Assembly: GCA_965199865.1 (NCBI GenBank) | Contig: CBDATU010000020.1 | Coordinates: 124,001-188,000 of the forward strand | DNA: 64,000 nt | Direction of reading: 5' to 3' | Source: JAPOUP01 sp965199865 | GTDB lineage: Bacteria > Pseudomonadota > Alphaproteobacteria > Rhodobacterales > Rhodobacteraceae | Shown here: piece after piece, positions 63,374 through 64,000 of the stretch | Numbering within the stretch: the first letter of the stretch is position 1 | Layout: every line of letters begins with the position of its first letter | Program-made: the position numbers and the translations under genes | Notes under the pieces: generated by a model | Told to the model about the DNA's origin: nothing | The model's input: the letters and a program-made list of their open reading frames with translations, nothing else | The model's database searches: none

Positions 63374-63562
63374 TCAGACGGGGAGACCTGGCGGCTCAGC
63401 CAGCATTGCCATAATGAAGCGGCGATCCGGCGATCCGGCGATCCGGCGATCCGGCGATCCGGCGATCCGGCGATCCGGCGATCCGGCGATTATACTATGC
63501 AGAACTCCCGCCAGACGGCCTGTCAAGCCCCACCAGCCGTGAAAGTTACACATTCCAGTCAT
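63374..63562 (-). CDS. Leader frame running through the 8-bp repeat (possible phase-variable start of the adhesin)
   Basis: 62 codons from the ATG at 63562 (MTGMCNFHGWWGLTGRLAGV), through the repeat translated as IAGSPDRR units, to a stop at 63374. It is the only frame with a start codon that reads through the repeat. It is one base out of frame with the adhesin; adding one 8-bp unit or removing two would join them. It is therefore listed as a candidate regulatory reading frame and not as a proven gene. Confidence 0.45.
   Translation of the reverse strand: MTGMCNFHGWWGLTGRLAGVLHSIIAGSPDRRIAGSPDRRIAGSPDRRFIMAMLAEPPGLPV
63421..63490. repeat. 8-bp tandem repeat (GGCGATCC, 8.75 units)
   Basis: Eight perfect GGCGATCC units at 63421-63484 and a partial GGCGAT. 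The unit length is not a multiple of three, so slipped-strand changes in number shift the reading frame. On the minus strand a TATAAT hexamer (63489-63494) directly precedes the array. It lies about 145 bases upstream of the adhesin signal peptide. Confidence 0.95.
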
Positions 63563-63619
63563 GCGCTGTCACTCCCGTTGCCCGATGGTGGCCGATCTGC
63601 CTCAGGCGGACCACCGTCA

Positions 63620-63645
63620 GATACCATACCATACCGGTAGGTATC
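63620..63645. promoter_or_regulatory. Palindromic operator candidate upstream of the adhesin leader
   Basis: GATACC...GGTATC arms enclose TACCGGTA, itself a palindrome, with a repeated ATACC. It is about 60-85 bases upstream of the leader ATG at 63562. The regulator is unknown. Confidence 0.35.
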
Positions 63646-64000
63646 AGTACAGCGATGCCCGCTGAGGGTCAATTGCGAATCCCGGGATATTTGGCCATCG
63701 CGTTCGGTCCTTCCCTTCCGGCTTTCCGGGAAATTTCCGGTGAATGCAGTCCGATAGGGCAGTGGGACACGGGATCGGGAGGATATGTTCGGAGGCGTCC
63801 AGCCCCTGGACCGGCAGTGCGGGCGCCGCACGCGTCAGGAAACGCCAACGATCCACCTTCTGGCGCGGATGCGCCGCGGCGGGAGATGCGCCGATCAGCC
63901 GCAGCATGGCCAGGTTCCGCCAACCGCCGCTCCGGGGGGCCGGAATCCGCAGCTGGCGAAAGGCTGGAGAGATGTCCGGGCTAAACCACTACTTCGGTTC
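63646..64000. other. Right edge without an assignable gene
   Basis: GC-rich sequence with several overlapping short frames on both strands, none of which I recognise and none with a convincing ribosome-binding site. A decayed transposase is possible, but no motif supports it. Confidence 0.35.

Noticed and set aside
63421..63490. CRISPR array
   Set aside because: The unit is 8 bases with no spacers and there are no cas genes nearby. It is a simple tandem repeat.

Overview
The window looks like a piece of an alphaproteobacterial chromosome, probably from a marine or host-associated lineage. The evidence is the frc-type sugar locus with a ROK regulator, the non-pyrrolysine MttB homologue next to GcvT-type demethylating oxidoreductases, a tripartite tricarboxylate (TTT) transporter, and a tRNA-Phe 3' half of alphaproteobacterial type. 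Metabolic genes are intact, but the spaces between them are full of broken genes and insertion-sequence remains. That is the picture of a genome in the middle of IS expansion and gene decay, as seen in host-restricted or symbiotic bacteria. The host assignment is an inference.

Layout. (1) 1-6627, minus strand: a fructan/sucrose-type operon with a periplasmic sugar-binding protein, cytoplasmic GH32-like hydrolase, class II aldolase, PfkB kinase, FrcK-like kinase, ROK repressor and the start of the ABC ATPase. (2) 6.9-23 kb: a decaying zone. It holds an integrase, an Old Yellow Enzyme gene, a COG0523 GTPase gene and a peptide-type permease gene, each with in-frame stop codons. It also holds IS110 and IS5 relics, a tRNA-Phe 3' half, and a composite transposon (two IS5-family copies around an unrelated gene) inside the GTPase gene. 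Intact islands here are an ArsR regulator, two membrane proteins, a small secreted six-cysteine protein coupled to a Tat-exported multicopper oxidase, and an Rrf2 regulator whose end is IS-derived. (3) 23.1-24.6 kb: a periplasmic 5'-nucleotidase-like enzyme. (4) 25.1-31.3 kb: a triple-nested transposon. An IS30 element (3-bp duplication) contains a 2437-bp Tn5/IS4-type element (9-bp duplication), which contains a related 2331-bp element (9-bp duplication). (5) 32.7-50.7 kb: a catabolic region with an MttB-like methyltransferase, two DMGDH/sarcosine-dehydrogenase-like flavoproteins, two class III aminotransferases, a PLP lyase, an M24 hydrolase and an Asp/Glu racemase-type enzyme (three genes recalling EutB-DoeA-EutA of hydroxyectoine degradation), a TTT transporter and a sulfotransferase. 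Together they suggest import, stepwise N-demethylation and deamination of a methylated zwitterion. (6) 50.7-53.5 kb: a second six-cysteine secreted protein, a dead sulfatase and transposase scraps. (7) 53.6-63.5 kb: a GC-rich FN3-repeat autotransporter adhesin gene, split by two more 2437-bp Tn5/IS4-type elements. Removing both elements with one copy of each 9-bp duplication restores one frame of 1588 residues. An 8-bp tandem repeat just upstream, in front of a signal peptide that has no start codon of its own, looks like a phase-variation switch.

The most distinctive system is the family of four transposons whose 750-792-residue transposases join an N-terminal DUF4338 domain (the domain of the Druantia defence protein DruA) to a complete Tn5-type DDE transposase. 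All four insertion sites can be defined to the base. All family calls were made by eye from the sequence; no database search was run.
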